Source: Paraburkholderia sp. BCC1884 (GTDB lineage Bacteria > Pseudomonadota > Gammaproteobacteria > Burkholderiales > Burkholderiaceae). From it: a stretch of 64,000 nt of DNA. The notes beneath the pieces are model-generated. The model did not search any database, was not told the origin of the DNA, and saw only the letters and a list, made by a program, of their open reading frames with translations. Below are positions 43,597 through 52,584 of this stretch, piece by piece. The stretch covers positions 124,001 to 188,000 of the forward strand of contig NZ_CAAJGL010000068.1 in NCBI RefSeq assembly GCF_900996225.1. The letters run 5' to 3'. A program made the position numbers and the translations under genes. Numbering within the stretch: position 1 is the stretch's first letter; every line of letters begins with the position of its first letter.

Positions 43597-43612
43597 TTGC
43601 AATCAATTGCAA
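43597..43612. repeat. Element-wide palindrome, copy 4
   Basis: TTGCAATCAATTGCAA (consensus). 12 bp before the ATG of the transglycosylase gene; the AATTGGAGCAG downstream supplies its ribosome-binding site. Confidence 0.85.
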
Positions 43613-43624
43613 TTGGAGCAGAGC

Positions 43625-45613
43625 ATGGCAGACACCCCGATTATAGAAATTCCGGTAAATAGTGCGGAATTCGACGCGTTCGTTGAGAAATTCAACGAAT
43701 ATGAGGCCAAAGCGAAGGCCGGAACCGCCGACCCATTTGCGCACGTGGCGGCATCGTTGCGCGATGCGGGCGAAGCCTTGGGAGCTTTGGGCGCGCACTT
43801 CGACGGAATCGCCAGCGCCGCCACCACCTCAAAAATGGTAGGTCCGCAATCGTTCATCTCGCAGTGGTCGCGGGGTACACACCAATCCGCCAAGGACTGG
43901 GAGCTTATCGGCAAAAATACCGATAAGTCCCAGAAGGGACTTACGACCATCGCACGGTCATGGATCAATATCAAAAGTCTGCGAAAAGATGCGTTGTACC
44001 TTGGCGCGGGGGCGGCGGCTGGTGTTGCAGCAATGGCCAAAGCCAATTCTGATGTAGCCAAACAGAATCTCGAAGGCCGCGCGCTCGGTCTGCCAATCGG
44101 CAAGGCCCAGGCATTCGAAAGCGATTATGGCCCGCTGGGCCTGCAACGTTCGGACCTGTCGAATTTTGCCGACGCCAAAGAGGATTCCCGTTTGTGGAAG
44201 CCGTTGATTGCGGCGGGCCTGAGTGCCGACCAGATCAAGGGTATGGACCCTGACGAACTGGCGATTGCGTTCGCACGTTCGGCGGGTCAGAAGTACCACG
44301 ATTGGGAATCGCAAGGACTCCCCGCCGCGCAAGTGGCGAACAGCATGGGCTTCAATGACCTGTTGAGTAATGGCACATTGCGGGCGGCGGGTTCATGGTC
44401 GGATCAGCAATGGAGCGCCACTCACGCGAAGTACCTTAACGACGCCCAGCAAATGGGTATCGACAGCAGGACCGCCGACGATGCCACGTCGTTTAAACAG
44501 AAGTGGAGCAGCGATCTAAGCCGCGTTGGCCAGGAGTTCAACAAGCAACTCGTCAACGCAAGTGGGGGCCTTGGTCACTTCGCTGATGCTGCAAGCAACG
44601 CCGCTATCAAACTGCTGAAGGCGGCCGGACCCTGGGTAGATAAAGCCGCCGATGGCGTTGGCAATATCCTCGATACGCTGAGCGATGGCGAGTCATTCGT
44701 TAGCCCCGAGCAGGGCGGCCCGCAATACAAGCAATACGACGTGCGGGACGGGTTCCGCAAGTTTGGTGATGGCATTCGGTCTGCGTTTCCCGGCATCCCC
44801 GATGTGAACCAGCCGGGAGTCACACGCAAGTCTGATAACAACGGCTTCACGTCAGACCCCAAGCGTGATGAGACCTTGCGCCGACTCGAACGGCTCAACA
44901 ACTTGCGACCTGGCACGCTCGACAATTTCGAACGGCAGGAATCGTCACGCGGGGCCAATGTCGGAACCAACACGAACGACAGTGAAGGCCCAGCGGGAGC
45001 ATTTCAGTTGACCAAGGCAACCGCCGCCAGCGTAGGCATTACGAACCGCATGGATGAAGGCCAATCCGCCATGGCAGCGGCGGCGTATCTCAACATTCTG
45101 AACCGCAAATACAGGGGCGATCAACGCAAAATAGCCGCCTCATACGATGGCTTTGCGAATCTTGATAAGGCTATCGCCAAGTACCCGAAAGACTGGTTCG
45201 ATCACCTGGACGAATTTGGGTCACGCAAGGCAGCAGGGGAGACAGGCGCGTACTTAAAGAGCATGCAAGCCAACGGAATGGATTTTTCCGTGGACGGTGC
45301 GTATGCCAACGCAACGAATGACGCTAATCTGAAACCCAGATCAACGGGACTCAACGAAAGCGACTTCAGGATTGTGGACCTGTCGAAAGACACCTCAACA
45401 CAGCGAGCCGCACCCAATGACAGCCTGGGCGACCTGTCTGGCGTGCGGAGATTCCTTGCGCTGTTCAGCGAAGGCGGTGGCGAAGCGTTGCGTGGTGGAT
45501 CGTCTTCGAAGGCCGCACCACCAGCCAACCCCCAACCCGTCAACATCAATGTGAAGGTAAGCACGCCCGCTGGTGCTTCCACTATCGTGACCACCGGCGG
45601 AGTCCCCCACTAA
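43625..45613 (+). CDS. Phage virion protein with C-terminal lytic transglycosylase domain
   Basis: 662 residues from ATG 43625 (GGAG). The N-terminal two thirds are helical and Ala-rich with a hydrophobic patch (ALYLGAGAAAGVAAMAKANS), as in tape-measure or internal virion proteins. Residues ~440-540 are an SLT-type lysozyme: catalytic Glu in NFERQESSRGANVGTNTNDS, then EGPAGAFQLTKATAASVGIT and AAAAYLNILNRKYRG..KIAASYDG. The C-terminus is Ser/Pro/Val-rich. Expected to cut peptidoglycan during DNA entry. Confidence 0.75.
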   Translation: MADTPIIEIPVNSAEFDAFVEKFNEYEAKAKAGTADPFAHVAASLRDAGEALGALGAHFDGIASAATTSKMVGPQSFISQWSRGTHQSAKDWELIGKNTDKSQKGLTTIARSWINIKSLRKDALYLGAGAAAGVAAMAKANSDVAKQNLEGRALGLPIGKAQAFESDYGPLGLQRSDLSNFADAKEDSRLWKPLIAAGLSADQIKGMDPDELAIAFARSAGQKYHDWESQGLPAAQVANSMGFNDLLSNGTLRAAGSWSDQQWSATHAKYLNDAQQMGIDSRTADDATSFKQKWSSDLSRVGQEFNKQLVNASGGLGHFADAASNAAIKLLKAAGPWVDKAADGVGNILDTLSDGESFVSPEQGGPQYKQYDVRDGFRKFGDGIRSAFPGIPDVNQPGVTRKSDNNGFTSDPKRDETLRRLERLNNLRPGTLDNFERQESSRGANVGTNTNDSEGPAGAFQLTKATAASVGITNRMDEGQSAMAAAAYLNILNRKYRGDQRKIAASYDGFANLDKAIAKYPKDWFDHLDEFGSRKAAGETGAYLKSMQANGMDFSVDGAYANATNDANLKPRSTGLNESDFRIVDLSKDTSTQRAAPNDSLGDLSGVRRFLALFSEGGGEALRGGSSSKAAPPANPQPVNINVKVSTPAGASTIVTTGGVPH

Positions 45614-46836
45614 TGTCGCGCTATTTCAAGATCGTCATTACCGACCCGAAGACTGGCTATGTTTTCGCGCCGAACGTCAATGGCCGATTGGGATTCTCGC
45701 TGGTGAAACCCACGGTCAACACGTGGACGTATTCCTCTCTGTATACGGATGGGACACTCACGAAACTTGGATCAAGCAACCCGTCAGCGTTGAAGGTGGA
45801 GTTTGACATTCCGGTAAGTTTTCTGGATCAGCCAATTGGCAACCCCTATATCCAGATCAGCGGGGTAAGCCTTCAGGAAATGAGCCAGGGCGCGAATCTC
45901 AACCGCATGAACATTGCGGTTTATGGCGGCATGGCGAAGGGACTGCCCCTAGCCAATCCGGCGCAGGCGGGGTTGCTTTGCTCGGGGCAGATCACCCAGG
46001 CATTCGGGAACTGGGTGGGCACGTCGCAGACGTTGAGCATTTACGTTCAGGCCGGCGGCTCGTCGCCGAGCTCGAATCAAACGACAGGCAACCCGTCAGG
46101 TAACACGATCTTGCCAGCCCCGACGACTAGCGAAGCGCCCGCGAACATCGTATTCCAGTGGAAGGCGGGGCAACCGTTGTTAGTGCCGCTGATGCAGACT
46201 CTACAACTCGCGTTCCCGCAGTACACCATAAGCGGTGCAATCTCCCCTAACCTCGTCTGGAGTGGTGCGACCGCAACCGGCTTCTATTCAAAACTGAGTC
46301 AGTTCGCAACCTATATCAACAAGGCTTCGATCAACCTGATTAGCGGCTATGCCCCAGGCACCGACTATATGGGCGTGAAGATCGCCCTACAGGACAACAC
46401 CATTTTAATCACCGATGGCACGACCCAGACAGCGCCGAAACTGCTGATGATGCAGGATTTGATTGGCCAGCCGACCTACGGCCAGCCGCTAGAGATTCAG
46501 GCGCTTTGCGTGCTGCGGGGGGATATCAAGGTGGGCTCTTACGTGACGTTGCCGCCGGGACCATTGACGATCCAGCAAGGCGGGCAAACAGGCGCAATCG
46601 CACCACCGCCGCAGGGCAGTATCAACACGACAGCGCAATCTTTCGAAGGCACGTTCATGTGTACATCGGTGCGCCACGTAGGTAGCAGCCGGGACGGGGG
46701 AGGGACGTCATGGATTACCGCGCTAAACCTGCTGACGACCGCACCGGGAGACGCGAAAGCGAAAGCCTACGCCTTGGACGTGCTACAGCGACCGGCAAAG
46801 AATCGCTACGGCTTTTATGTCCCTGGCCAGTTGTGA
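45613..46836 (+). CDS. Phage baseplate hub-like protein
   Basis: 407 residues; ATG overlaps the previous stop. The N-terminal domain contains YIQISGVSLQEMSQGANLNR then MNIAVYGGMAKGLPLANPAQ; the central part MQTLQLAFPQYTISGAISPN and the OB-like C-terminal region (LIGQPTYGQPLEIQALCVLR) follow. This arrangement is common to gp27/gp44-type baseplate hub proteins of contractile-tail phages. It is the only clear tail component besides the transglycosylase gene. Confidence 0.65.
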   Translation: MSRYFKIVITDPKTGYVFAPNVNGRLGFSLVKPTVNTWTYSSLYTDGTLTKLGSSNPSALKVEFDIPVSFLDQPIGNPYIQISGVSLQEMSQGANLNRMNIAVYGGMAKGLPLANPAQAGLLCSGQITQAFGNWVGTSQTLSIYVQAGGSSPSSNQTTGNPSGNTILPAPTTSEAPANIVFQWKAGQPLLVPLMQTLQLAFPQYTISGAISPNLVWSGATATGFYSKLSQFATYINKASINLISGYAPGTDYMGVKIALQDNTILITDGTTQTAPKLLMMQDLIGQPTYGQPLEIQALCVLRGDIKVGSYVTLPPGPLTIQQGGQTGAIAPPPQGSINTTAQSFEGTFMCTSVRHVGSSRDGGGTSWITALNLLTTAPGDAKAKAYALDVLQRPAKNRYGFYVPGQL

Positions 46837-46853
46837 CCTATCGCACAACCCGC

Positions 46854-46871
46854 CGATTCGTCAGTACGAAA
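46854..46871. repeat. TTCGT-CAGT-ACGAA composite element, copy 2
   Basis: GATTCGTCAGTACGAAAT, identical to the copy at 43572-43589 over 18 bp and likewise followed by the 16-bp palindrome and a start codon. Confidence 0.65.
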
Positions 46872-46877
46872 TCACGA

Positions 46878-46893
46878 TTGCAATCAATTGCAA
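46878..46893. repeat. Element-wide palindrome, copy 5
   Basis: TTGCAATCAATTGCAA (consensus), 14 bp before the ATG at 46908. Confidence 0.85.
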
Positions 46894-46907
46894 AACCGGA
46901 GCCGACC

Positions 46908-47156
46908 ATGAGCCACACCTTGCAAGACCGCCTGATGATGTTGCGCCGCCTTCTGGATGCCACCGAGCAAACGCTGGCAGCAGCAGAGAGCGAAGAAAAC
47001 ACCGCTAACCGCAAGTTTCAGCACCAGATCGTGTTATCGAATCTGAAGCAACTTGCCGACACTGCCACGGCAGCGGAGCGAGACCTGGCTGATGGATTGA
47101 TTACGACTAACCTGGCCTTCCAGAAATGCATCGGCTTGCGGCAGGATGGCGAGTAG
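46908..47156 (+). CDS. Small coiled-coil element protein
   Basis: 82 residues from ATG 46908 (GGAG). Almost entirely helical heptads (QDRLMMLRRLLDATEQTLAA, AESEENTANRKFQHQIVLSN). Follows the composite repeat; precedes the terminase pair by 98 bp. Unknown; chaperone- or scaffold-like composition. Confidence 0.55.
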   Translation: MSHTLQDRLMMLRRLLDATEQTLAAAESEENTANRKFQHQIVLSNLKQLADTATAAERDLADGLITTNLAFQKCIGLRQDGE

Positions 47157-47254
47157 CAGTTAAACGAATTTAGCAGAACAGCAGGCGCATAGACGCCGCA
47201 GAACAACACACAACTCACCCGCACCACCCAGAAACCAAAATATCGGGTGATGCA

Positions 47255-47797
47255 ATGGCAATTCAATTTAAAACGATGGGCGCGACCAAGCACCACGTCA
47301 AAGTCAATAAAACCGCCGTGTCGGTGGCGGAAGTGGAGCAGGCCGCAAATGTTCTCCCGATGAAGGCAAAGACCGGCCAGAAACCAATAGTTGAAGCCAA
47401 GTTTCTGGCGGTAATCGAATGGATTCGGCGGGGCGAGACAGCAGCACAAGCATGCAAGCGTCCGGGCATGCCGGGACTCTCGACCTTCCATGACTGGCGC
47501 AACCGGAACGAGCGCAACGAACAGTTATACCGGGAAGCACTCGCGATCCAACCGGACGATATGGTGGACGATATCTTTCCGATGCTCGACAGCCTTTTCA
47601 ACGGCCTGAAGTCGGTAGACGCTTCAGCCCGTCTTGGCCGTGCGCGTTTGCGTATCCAGCACGTGCAATGGCTGGCGAGCCGCCGCGACCCCGTGCACTA
47701 CGGTAACCAGGTGGCGGGCGATGATGGTGTGTTCAAGCTGGTCAACTCCCCCGACGACGACAAGGGCGAGTCGGACACCAAAAAGAAGGTGTCCTGA
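47255..47797 (+). CDS. Terminase small subunit
   Basis: 180 residues. HTH region VEAKFLAVIEWIRRGETAAQ, ACKRPGMPGLSTFHDWRNRN, then NEQLYREALAIQPDDMVDDI, the classical small-terminase DNA recognition domain, followed by a helical oligomerisation part (DASARLGRARLRIQHVQWLA). It binds packaging sites in phage DNA and stimulates the large subunit. Its stop overlaps the large-subunit start (TGATG). Confidence 0.85.
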   Translation: MAIQFKTMGATKHHVKVNKTAVSVAEVEQAANVLPMKAKTGQKPIVEAKFLAVIEWIRRGETAAQACKRPGMPGLSTFHDWRNRNERNEQLYREALAIQPDDMVDDIFPMLDSLFNGLKSVDASARLGRARLRIQHVQWLASRRDPVHYGNQVAGDDGVFKLVNSPDDDKGESDTKKKVS

Positions 47798-49074
47798 TGC
47801 CCAAGGTAATCCGATTAGAGCCGTTGCATACGGATCAACGGCGCGTCTATCAGGGACTGGGGCGGCGCAGTGTTTTGCGGTGTGGTAGACGCTGGGGCAA
47901 GTCCGCACTACTTGAAATCGCCTCTGCTAACTGGGCGCTTCGTTATGGCTGGAAGGTGGGCATCTTTGCGCCTGACTTCAAAAAATCGGCTCCAAGTTTT
48001 CGGAACCTGCTGCACACACTGAAGCCCGCGATTGCGCAAGCCAGCAAGGTTGAAAAGTACGTCGAGTTAAAGAATCAGGGGGTAATTGAGTTCCTGAGTC
48101 TGCAAGACCCCGACGCGGGACGCTCGCGTAAATATCACCGTGTACTCATCGATGAAGCATCGCTGACCAAGCCGGAAATGCAACACCAGTGGGAGCAGTC
48201 CATCGCGCCGACCTTGCTGGATTACGCGGGGTCCGCGATTGTAGCGGGTACGCCCAAGGGCGTGAATATCGAAAATTTCTTCTGGCGGCTATGCAATAAC
48301 GAAGGCCTGTCAGAGCATTGGGAAGGGTTTCACGCGCCGAGTTTCATGAACCCGCACCTTCCCGTCGAGGAACTGGCGACGATTGAGAGTCGCACGCACC
48401 CGCTGGTGTATCGCCAGGAATACCTTGCCGAATTTGTGGACTGGCGGGGCGTGTCGTTGTTGAGCCTTGAAAACCTTGCACCGGGAGGGAAGGGTGTCCC
48501 CTTCCCGACGCATTGCGATTATGTGGGCGCGTGTTTCGACACCGCATTGAAGGATGGTCAGGAACATGACGGAAGCGCGGTTGTGTACTACGCACGTTCT
48601 CAAACAGTCGGGACGCCGTTGATTATTCTGGACTGGGACGTGTTCCAGGTGCAGGCCAACCTCCTGCCCCAGCGCATCCCCGACATTCTGGCCCGACTGG
48701 ACGAACTGAAGAAGCAATGCGGTGCGCAGTATGGCAGCGGCGGCATCTATTGCGAGGACAAGGGCAGCGGAACCATCGTGATTCAGGAAGCGCAGTCACA
48801 AGGCTGGCCAGTCAGTGCCATTCCTGGAGAGATGACCGCGTTAGGCAAGGATGCGCGAGCGGTTGCATGTTCGGGCCCAGTGTTCAGAAACGAAGTGCGC
48901 TTCAGTGACCTGGCCGTGGATAAACAGGTGATGTTCAAGGGCATCATGGCCAATCACCTGGTGCAGCAGTTTTGCGGTTTCACGCTGGCCGATTCGCAGG
49001 CGTACAAACGGGCCGATGACCTTTTCGACGCTGCGGCCTATTCGATTCTGATGACGTTGAACGTTACTTTTTGA
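47797..49074 (+). CDS. Terminase large subunit
   Basis: 425 residues. ATPase: Walker A in VLRCGRRWGKSALLEIASAN and Walker B in YHRVLIDEASLTKPEMQ. C-terminal RNase-H-like nuclease: acidic residues in CFDTALKDGQEHDGSAVV, IYCEDKGSGTIVIQEA and DDLFDAAAYSILM. Complete by length and motifs. It is the motor that cuts and packages DNA, yet no procapsid or portal gene is found in the element. Confidence 0.92.
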   Translation: MPKVIRLEPLHTDQRRVYQGLGRRSVLRCGRRWGKSALLEIASANWALRYGWKVGIFAPDFKKSAPSFRNLLHTLKPAIAQASKVEKYVELKNQGVIEFLSLQDPDAGRSRKYHRVLIDEASLTKPEMQHQWEQSIAPTLLDYAGSAIVAGTPKGVNIENFFWRLCNNEGLSEHWEGFHAPSFMNPHLPVEELATIESRTHPLVYRQEYLAEFVDWRGVSLLSLENLAPGGKGVPFPTHCDYVGACFDTALKDGQEHDGSAVVYYARSQTVGTPLIILDWDVFQVQANLLPQRIPDILARLDELKKQCGAQYGSGGIYCEDKGSGTIVIQEAQSQGWPVSAIPGEMTALGKDARAVACSGPVFRNEVRFSDLAVDKQVMFKGIMANHLVQQFCGFTLADSQAYKRADDLFDAAAYSILMTLNVTF

Positions 49075-49111
49075 CCTTCTGTTTTAGCAGTCCTACTCTT
49101 TGGAGAGCATC

Positions 49112-49360
49112 ATGACCACAGCAGAAACCAGCGTTATGTTTCCCCCCGCCAACGTCACTTTTACGAGCGAGACCAGCGGCACCGTTACCAGCGTGTCGTG
49201 CGGCGGCCCCATCGATGCCGAGATCAGAAGTGCGGCAGGCACCCTGCTCGCAGCGTTCAAGGCACCCGCCGCCGCCAGCTTCCCGGTTAGCGTGGCCTTC
49301 ACTGGTGGCACCCCGTATATCGTGCAGCGCACCCCGAGCGATATCACGCTGACCTTCTGA
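49112..49360 (+). CDS. Small beta-rich element protein
   Basis: 82 residues from ATG 49112 (GGAG). Ser/Thr/Val-rich with predicted beta strands: NVTFTSETSGTVTSVSCGGP, PVSVAFTGGTPYIVQ. Composition resembles decoration or fibre-tip modules of phages. It forms a pair with the next gene. Confidence 0.5.
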   Translation: MTTAETSVMFPPANVTFTSETSGTVTSVSCGGPIDAEIRSAAGTLLAAFKAPAAASFPVSVAFTGGTPYIVQRTPSDITLTF

Positions 49361-49386
49361 TTGGCCGCGCTCACCTGGAGAACGTC

Positions 49387-49707
49387 ATGGCAACGATTAC
49401 GCAAACCTTCGTCCCCTTCCAGGGGAATTCCTGGCTTCAGCAGTACGCGGGCGGGGTGCAGGAACAGTTCGGGGGCGAGGGTCTGGTGGTGAGTGGTAGC
49501 GGTGTCATTACCTCGATCACCGCCAGGTCAGGCCGCTTCAGGTTATACGACAGTACAGGCGGTGCATCGGGCAACCCGCTGGTGTCGGTTGATTCTGCCG
49601 GGGCCTTTTCGCTCGCCCCGAATTTCACCTTCACCAGGGGCGTCTACCTCAAGGCCGAGGGAAGAAACGACACGATCACCGTTGTGTGTAACTACATCCC
49701 GGCGTGA
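49387..49707 (+). CDS. Beta-sandwich-like element protein
   Basis: 106 residues; GGAG before the ATG. Predicted beta-rich (GEGLVVSGSGVITSITARSG, RFRLYDSTGGASGN, FTFTRGVYLKAEGRNDTITV). Likely a small virion surface or fibre protein. Its stop overlaps the next GTG. Confidence 0.5.
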   Translation: MATITQTFVPFQGNSWLQQYAGGVQEQFGGEGLVVSGSGVITSITARSGRFRLYDSTGGASGNPLVSVDSAGAFSLAPNFTFTRGVYLKAEGRNDTITVVCNYIPA

Positions 49708-49889
49708 CGAGACGCACCGTGAGAGCTTGCCGTGTCTGTCACGTTCTGAAACCGCTTCACCTTTTCGGGGTGGGGCGGGAACAACACGTATGCAGTGAAT
49801 GCGCCAAGACCGATCAACGCCGATGGACACGGGCGGCTAACGGGATCACTGGCAGGTACGCCTTCATTGAAGGGAGCAAGACCCGATGA
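49704..49889 (+). CDS. Small zinc-finger protein 1 (CxxC..CxxC)
   Basis: 61 residues from a GTG overlapping the previous stop. ACRVCHVLKPLHLFGVGREQ, then HVCSECAK; two CxxC pairs flank a K-x-L-x-x-F core as in HNH-associated zinc knuckles, but no HNH residues follow. One of three such proteins in the element. Confidence 0.6.
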   Translation: MTRRTVRACRVCHVLKPLHLFGVGREQHVCSECAKTDQRRWTRAANGITGRYAFIEGSKTR

Positions 49890-50062
49890 CCATGTTTGAA
49901 CGAATGGAAGCCAGCACCGCCGAAACCGGCGAACCCGCGTGGATACAGATCGGCTATCGCCTTCTGGTGATCCTGCCGATTGACGGGGAGTTGATTTGGT
50001 CCCTCGACGGCGAAGCGCTGACCCGCGAGGAAGCATTGATGATTGTTCAGAGCGTCACGTGA
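49886..50062 (+). CDS. Small element protein, 58 residues
   Basis: The ATG at 49886 overlaps the previous stop (ATGA), with AGGGAG upstream. MTMFERMEASTAETGEPAWI, then QIGYRLLVILPIDGELIWSL. Small alpha/beta protein, unknown. The next gene starts 15 bp downstream. Confidence 0.5.
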   Translation: MTMFERMEASTAETGEPAWIQIGYRLLVILPIDGELIWSLDGEALTREEALMIVQSVT

Positions 50063-50076
50063 CCCAGGGAACCGCG

Positions 50077-50820
50077 ATGCAATCCAGGCAGCAACGACGC
50101 GCCGCCGAACGCGCCCACACCAAGGCAAAGACCATCAACGCCACCGCGATCACAAACGCGGCTTTTATGGCGTTTTCACCGTCTTTTTTGCGGGCCGCCG
50201 TAGTGCCAGCGAAGCCCCAGGACGCGCCGGAGCCAGTCGCGGAAATTGCAATTGATTGCAATCGACCAGCCGACGACCAACCCCCCTATTCGTCAAACGC
50301 ACTCCAATGGACGGCAACGCAAGCCGTGGCGAAGTTGCGGGAGCCAGAGTTGGAAGACGTTATAGAAACCAAACGTTGCGACAAATGCAGAAAACGAAAA
50401 TCGCTGGAGGCATTCTCAAGGCGAGGACTGGCCCCTAAGAAGAACGTCTATGACGGTCACCACGCCTATTGCAAGCTATGCGTGAGCGAGATACGGAAAC
50501 GCACCAGCGAGTTAGCACAGCGGGCAGCAACACAGCAGGCCAAGGCGCTGGCGAGCCAGGCAGCGATAACGGCACACATGGCCTCAATGGCGGGGGCCGG
50601 GGGTGGGCTGGGGGGCGGGGCCGAGGTTGAGACAGCAACACCAATCAATGCAATAGGAACGCCAAGGAAGTACACCCCAACCGGATGGCCAGTAGACGAG
50701 TTCCAACGATCAGCAAAGAGCATAAGAAACGCAGGAGCAACGGGAGAGCGCAGAAAGATCAACAAAGCAGGACGGAATGAAAAGACGGGAGACCTGCCAA
50801 GCCTCGCAAACGCCGCTTAA
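50077..50820 (+). CDS. Zinc-finger protein 2 with long disordered tail
   Basis: 247 residues from ATG 50077 (AGGGA). N-terminal basic/Ala-rich stretch, then the four-Cys module RCDKCRKRKSLEAFSRRGLA..DGHHAYCKLCVSEIRK, then a Gly/Ala-rich and basic tail. The codons for EIAIDCN contain one copy of the element-wide palindrome (50246-50261). Possibly an incomplete homing-endonuclease-type protein or a DNA-binding factor. Confidence 0.55.
   Translation: MQSRQQRRAAERAHTKAKTINATAITNAAFMAFSPSFLRAAVVPAKPQDAPEPVAEIAIDCNRPADDQPPYSSNALQWTATQAVAKLREPELEDVIETKRCDKCRKRKSLEAFSRRGLAPKKNVYDGHHAYCKLCVSEIRKRTSELAQRAATQQAKALASQAAITAHMASMAGAGGGLGGGAEVETATPINAIGTPRKYTPTGWPVDEFQRSAKSIRNAGATGERRKINKAGRNEKTGDLPSLANAA
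50246..50261. repeat. Element-wide palindrome, copy 6 (in coding sequence)
   Basis: TTGCAATTGATTGCAA, the reverse complement of the consensus, lies inside zinc-finger gene 2. Confidence 0.8.
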
Positions 50821-51402
50821 ACGTTGATCCTCGATCACCGAGGCCGCAACAAACAGGGTGACAGCGAACCACGCGCGAAAAGGGCAGAGCAGGGCGTGTA
50901 TAAAGTTTTGTACGGAGATGGAACAGTTTGGCTACATGCTCGTTGAAGCGCTAAACACGCGTGTGGGAGTCGTTCTGCGGCCTTCCCTGTCGTGCGTTTT
51001 TTCCGGGCCGTCCGGGTCGTCGCTACATGGCCAAAAACCTGCCCTAAGCGGCCTGGAAACGTCGTCCGCACTTTAGCGCTTTCCAGCCGTTTCTGGTGAC
51101 GAGCTACAGGGAAAATCGAAGGGGAAAATACTTGTCGCGACATTCATCGCTACCCGCCATATCCAGGCCTGATAACGCGTAAAACCAATATTCGGTTGTT
51201 AACCTCCATTATGTCAACCGAGTCTTACACCCCACTTCCCACAAACCCTTGCTGGTGGCATGTTGGATAATCGTAATGTCTGGGTAAGGCCATAATTCGT
51301 AATAAACGCCCCTTTTGCCCTGATTCCTTACGGTTTGGCTTACAGGTAGAGTTTACAAAGGGTTCTTTTTGCTTGCACTGGCAACCTTCCCTAGCCCACC
51401 AA

Positions 51403-51418
51403 TTGCAATCAATTGCAC
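51403..51418. repeat. Element-wide palindrome, copy 7
   Basis: TTGCAATCAATTGCAC, one change from consensus; 60 bp before the phased 17-bp palindromes. Confidence 0.8.
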
Positions 51419-51477
51419 TGGACTGAGGTAGCCAGCGGAGGCGGCGGAGGTGGGCGTGGTGGGGTAAGCAAAGGCAT

Positions 51478-51567
51478 ATAGTCGTGCCGACTACTTCGAT
51501 GGATGCCTATAAGTAGGCAATAGTCGTGACGACTATAGGAGCAGCCCGCAATAGTCGTCACGACTAT
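51478..51567. repeat. Three phased 17-bp palindromes
   Basis: ATAGTCGTGCCGACTAC (51478-51494), ATAGTCGTGACGACTAT (51520-51536) and ATAGTCGTCACGACTAT (51551-51567). Starts are 42 and 31 bp apart, close to four and three helical turns. Likely a cooperative protein-binding array. Confidence 0.75.
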
Positions 51568-51909
51568 CACCGTGCCGACTTCTGATAACCCGAACATTCC
51601 CCCGGCGAAGTCTTCAGGAAATCGTAACTTCAAGTTACACCGTAGCCAGTACACGTGTATCGCCAGGTTACACAGGCCTTCCCTTCCACACCCTCGCCAG
51701 CCCCCACCTCACCAGCGGGAGGCCGATGGAGCCCAGCGTGGGGACGCCTGAAGGTACGTTAGGGCCCAAGGGGACGGCACCCCGACCGCTCGTCGGACCA
51801 AAAGACCAATCCCACTATTTGGGCGGCGGCCGCTTGCTCACCACTTCGACAAATTTTTTTAAAAATGAAAACTTGAAGCGCAAGGGTCCGCTTCGTCAAA
51901 TGGCTAAAG

Positions 51910-52584
51910 CTAGGAGCGAAGCCATTCGTTAGCCTTGGCCGTCAGTGCCCGTAACAGACCTTCTAGCTCTTCGTCATCTTTTTTTAATTGCGCGGCGTAA
52001 GCGACAAGCACGCCTGTTCTGTGATCCATCATTTTTTGGACCACATCGTCCCGTTGCGCAAGTACCAGGTTAGATATTTCACTAACCATGGCGTTGTTCA
52101 TTTGCAGGGAATACACAAAGCCCTTCGCGCGTGCATAGGTTTTGACGATCAGGCCGCGTAGTTCTTCGTCGTCCACCTTGCCAACACGCGGCGAGGCGTT
52201 GTTGTAGATCGTGAATATGTGTCCGTCAACCGGAACCAAGCCATTGAAAAAATCGTTCTCAGGGACCGCGTGAAGGAGAGGTCTGATTTTGTCCGCATAG
52301 CCGTCCCATATCACCGTAAGTTCCTGCCTCACCGCCTGCACGAAGGCTCGGGTCTCTGCCATGTCCTTGGCTTCTTCCGCCGCCGCGCGATCAATCTCCA
52401 GCTTGCGTGTCTGTTCAAATTGGCTATACGCCACCCCCACCGCCGCGAGGATCGCAACAACGGAACCCAGAGCCTGGACCCACGCGGCGATCACTTCTGA
52501 CTTGGCGGTGGTATTCAAACACGCACTTATCGCGGATACGCCCGCAATGGTGGCGAGCGGGATTTGCCAGCCGTCAAATTTCAT
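51910..52584 (-). CDS. Membrane-anchored protein with cytoplasmic helical domain
   Basis: 224 residues from ATG 52584, which overlaps the upstream stop (ATGA). Two N-terminal membrane segments (IPLATIAGVSAISACL and VQALGSVVAILAAVGVAYSQ), then a coiled-coil and helical domain of ~160 residues (ETRAFVQAVRQELTVIWDGY). No family recognised. The architecture (two TM plus helical effector) is seen in some phage-defence or superinfection proteins, but there is no direct evidence. Confidence 0.55.
   Translation of the reverse strand: MKFDGWQIPLATIAGVSAISACLNTTAKSEVIAAWVQALGSVVAILAAVGVAYSQFEQTRKLEIDRAAAEEAKDMAETRAFVQAVRQELTVIWDGYADKIRPLLHAVPENDFFNGLVPVDGHIFTIYNNASPRVGKVDDEELRGLIVKTYARAKGFVYSLQMNNAMVSEISNLVLAQRDDVVQKMMDHRTGVLVAYAAQLKKDDEELEGLLRALTAKANEWLRS

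Larger units (their letters stand above)
50821..51909. other. Largest non-coding gap of the element
   Basis: About 1.1 kb without a supported gene. It contains one element-wide palindrome (51403), three phased 17-bp palindromes (51478-51567), the perfect inverted repeat GTAACTT-C-AAGTTAC (51624-51638), TACACGTGTA (near 51650-51659) and an A/T run at about 51850-51870. Composition and repeats suggest a cis-acting maintenance or packaging region. Confidence 0.6.

Noticed and set aside
47255..49074. Insertion-sequence transposase
   Set aside because: The HTH plus Walker ATPase and RNase-H-like nuclease in this order are small and large terminase, and no terminal inverted repeats flank them.
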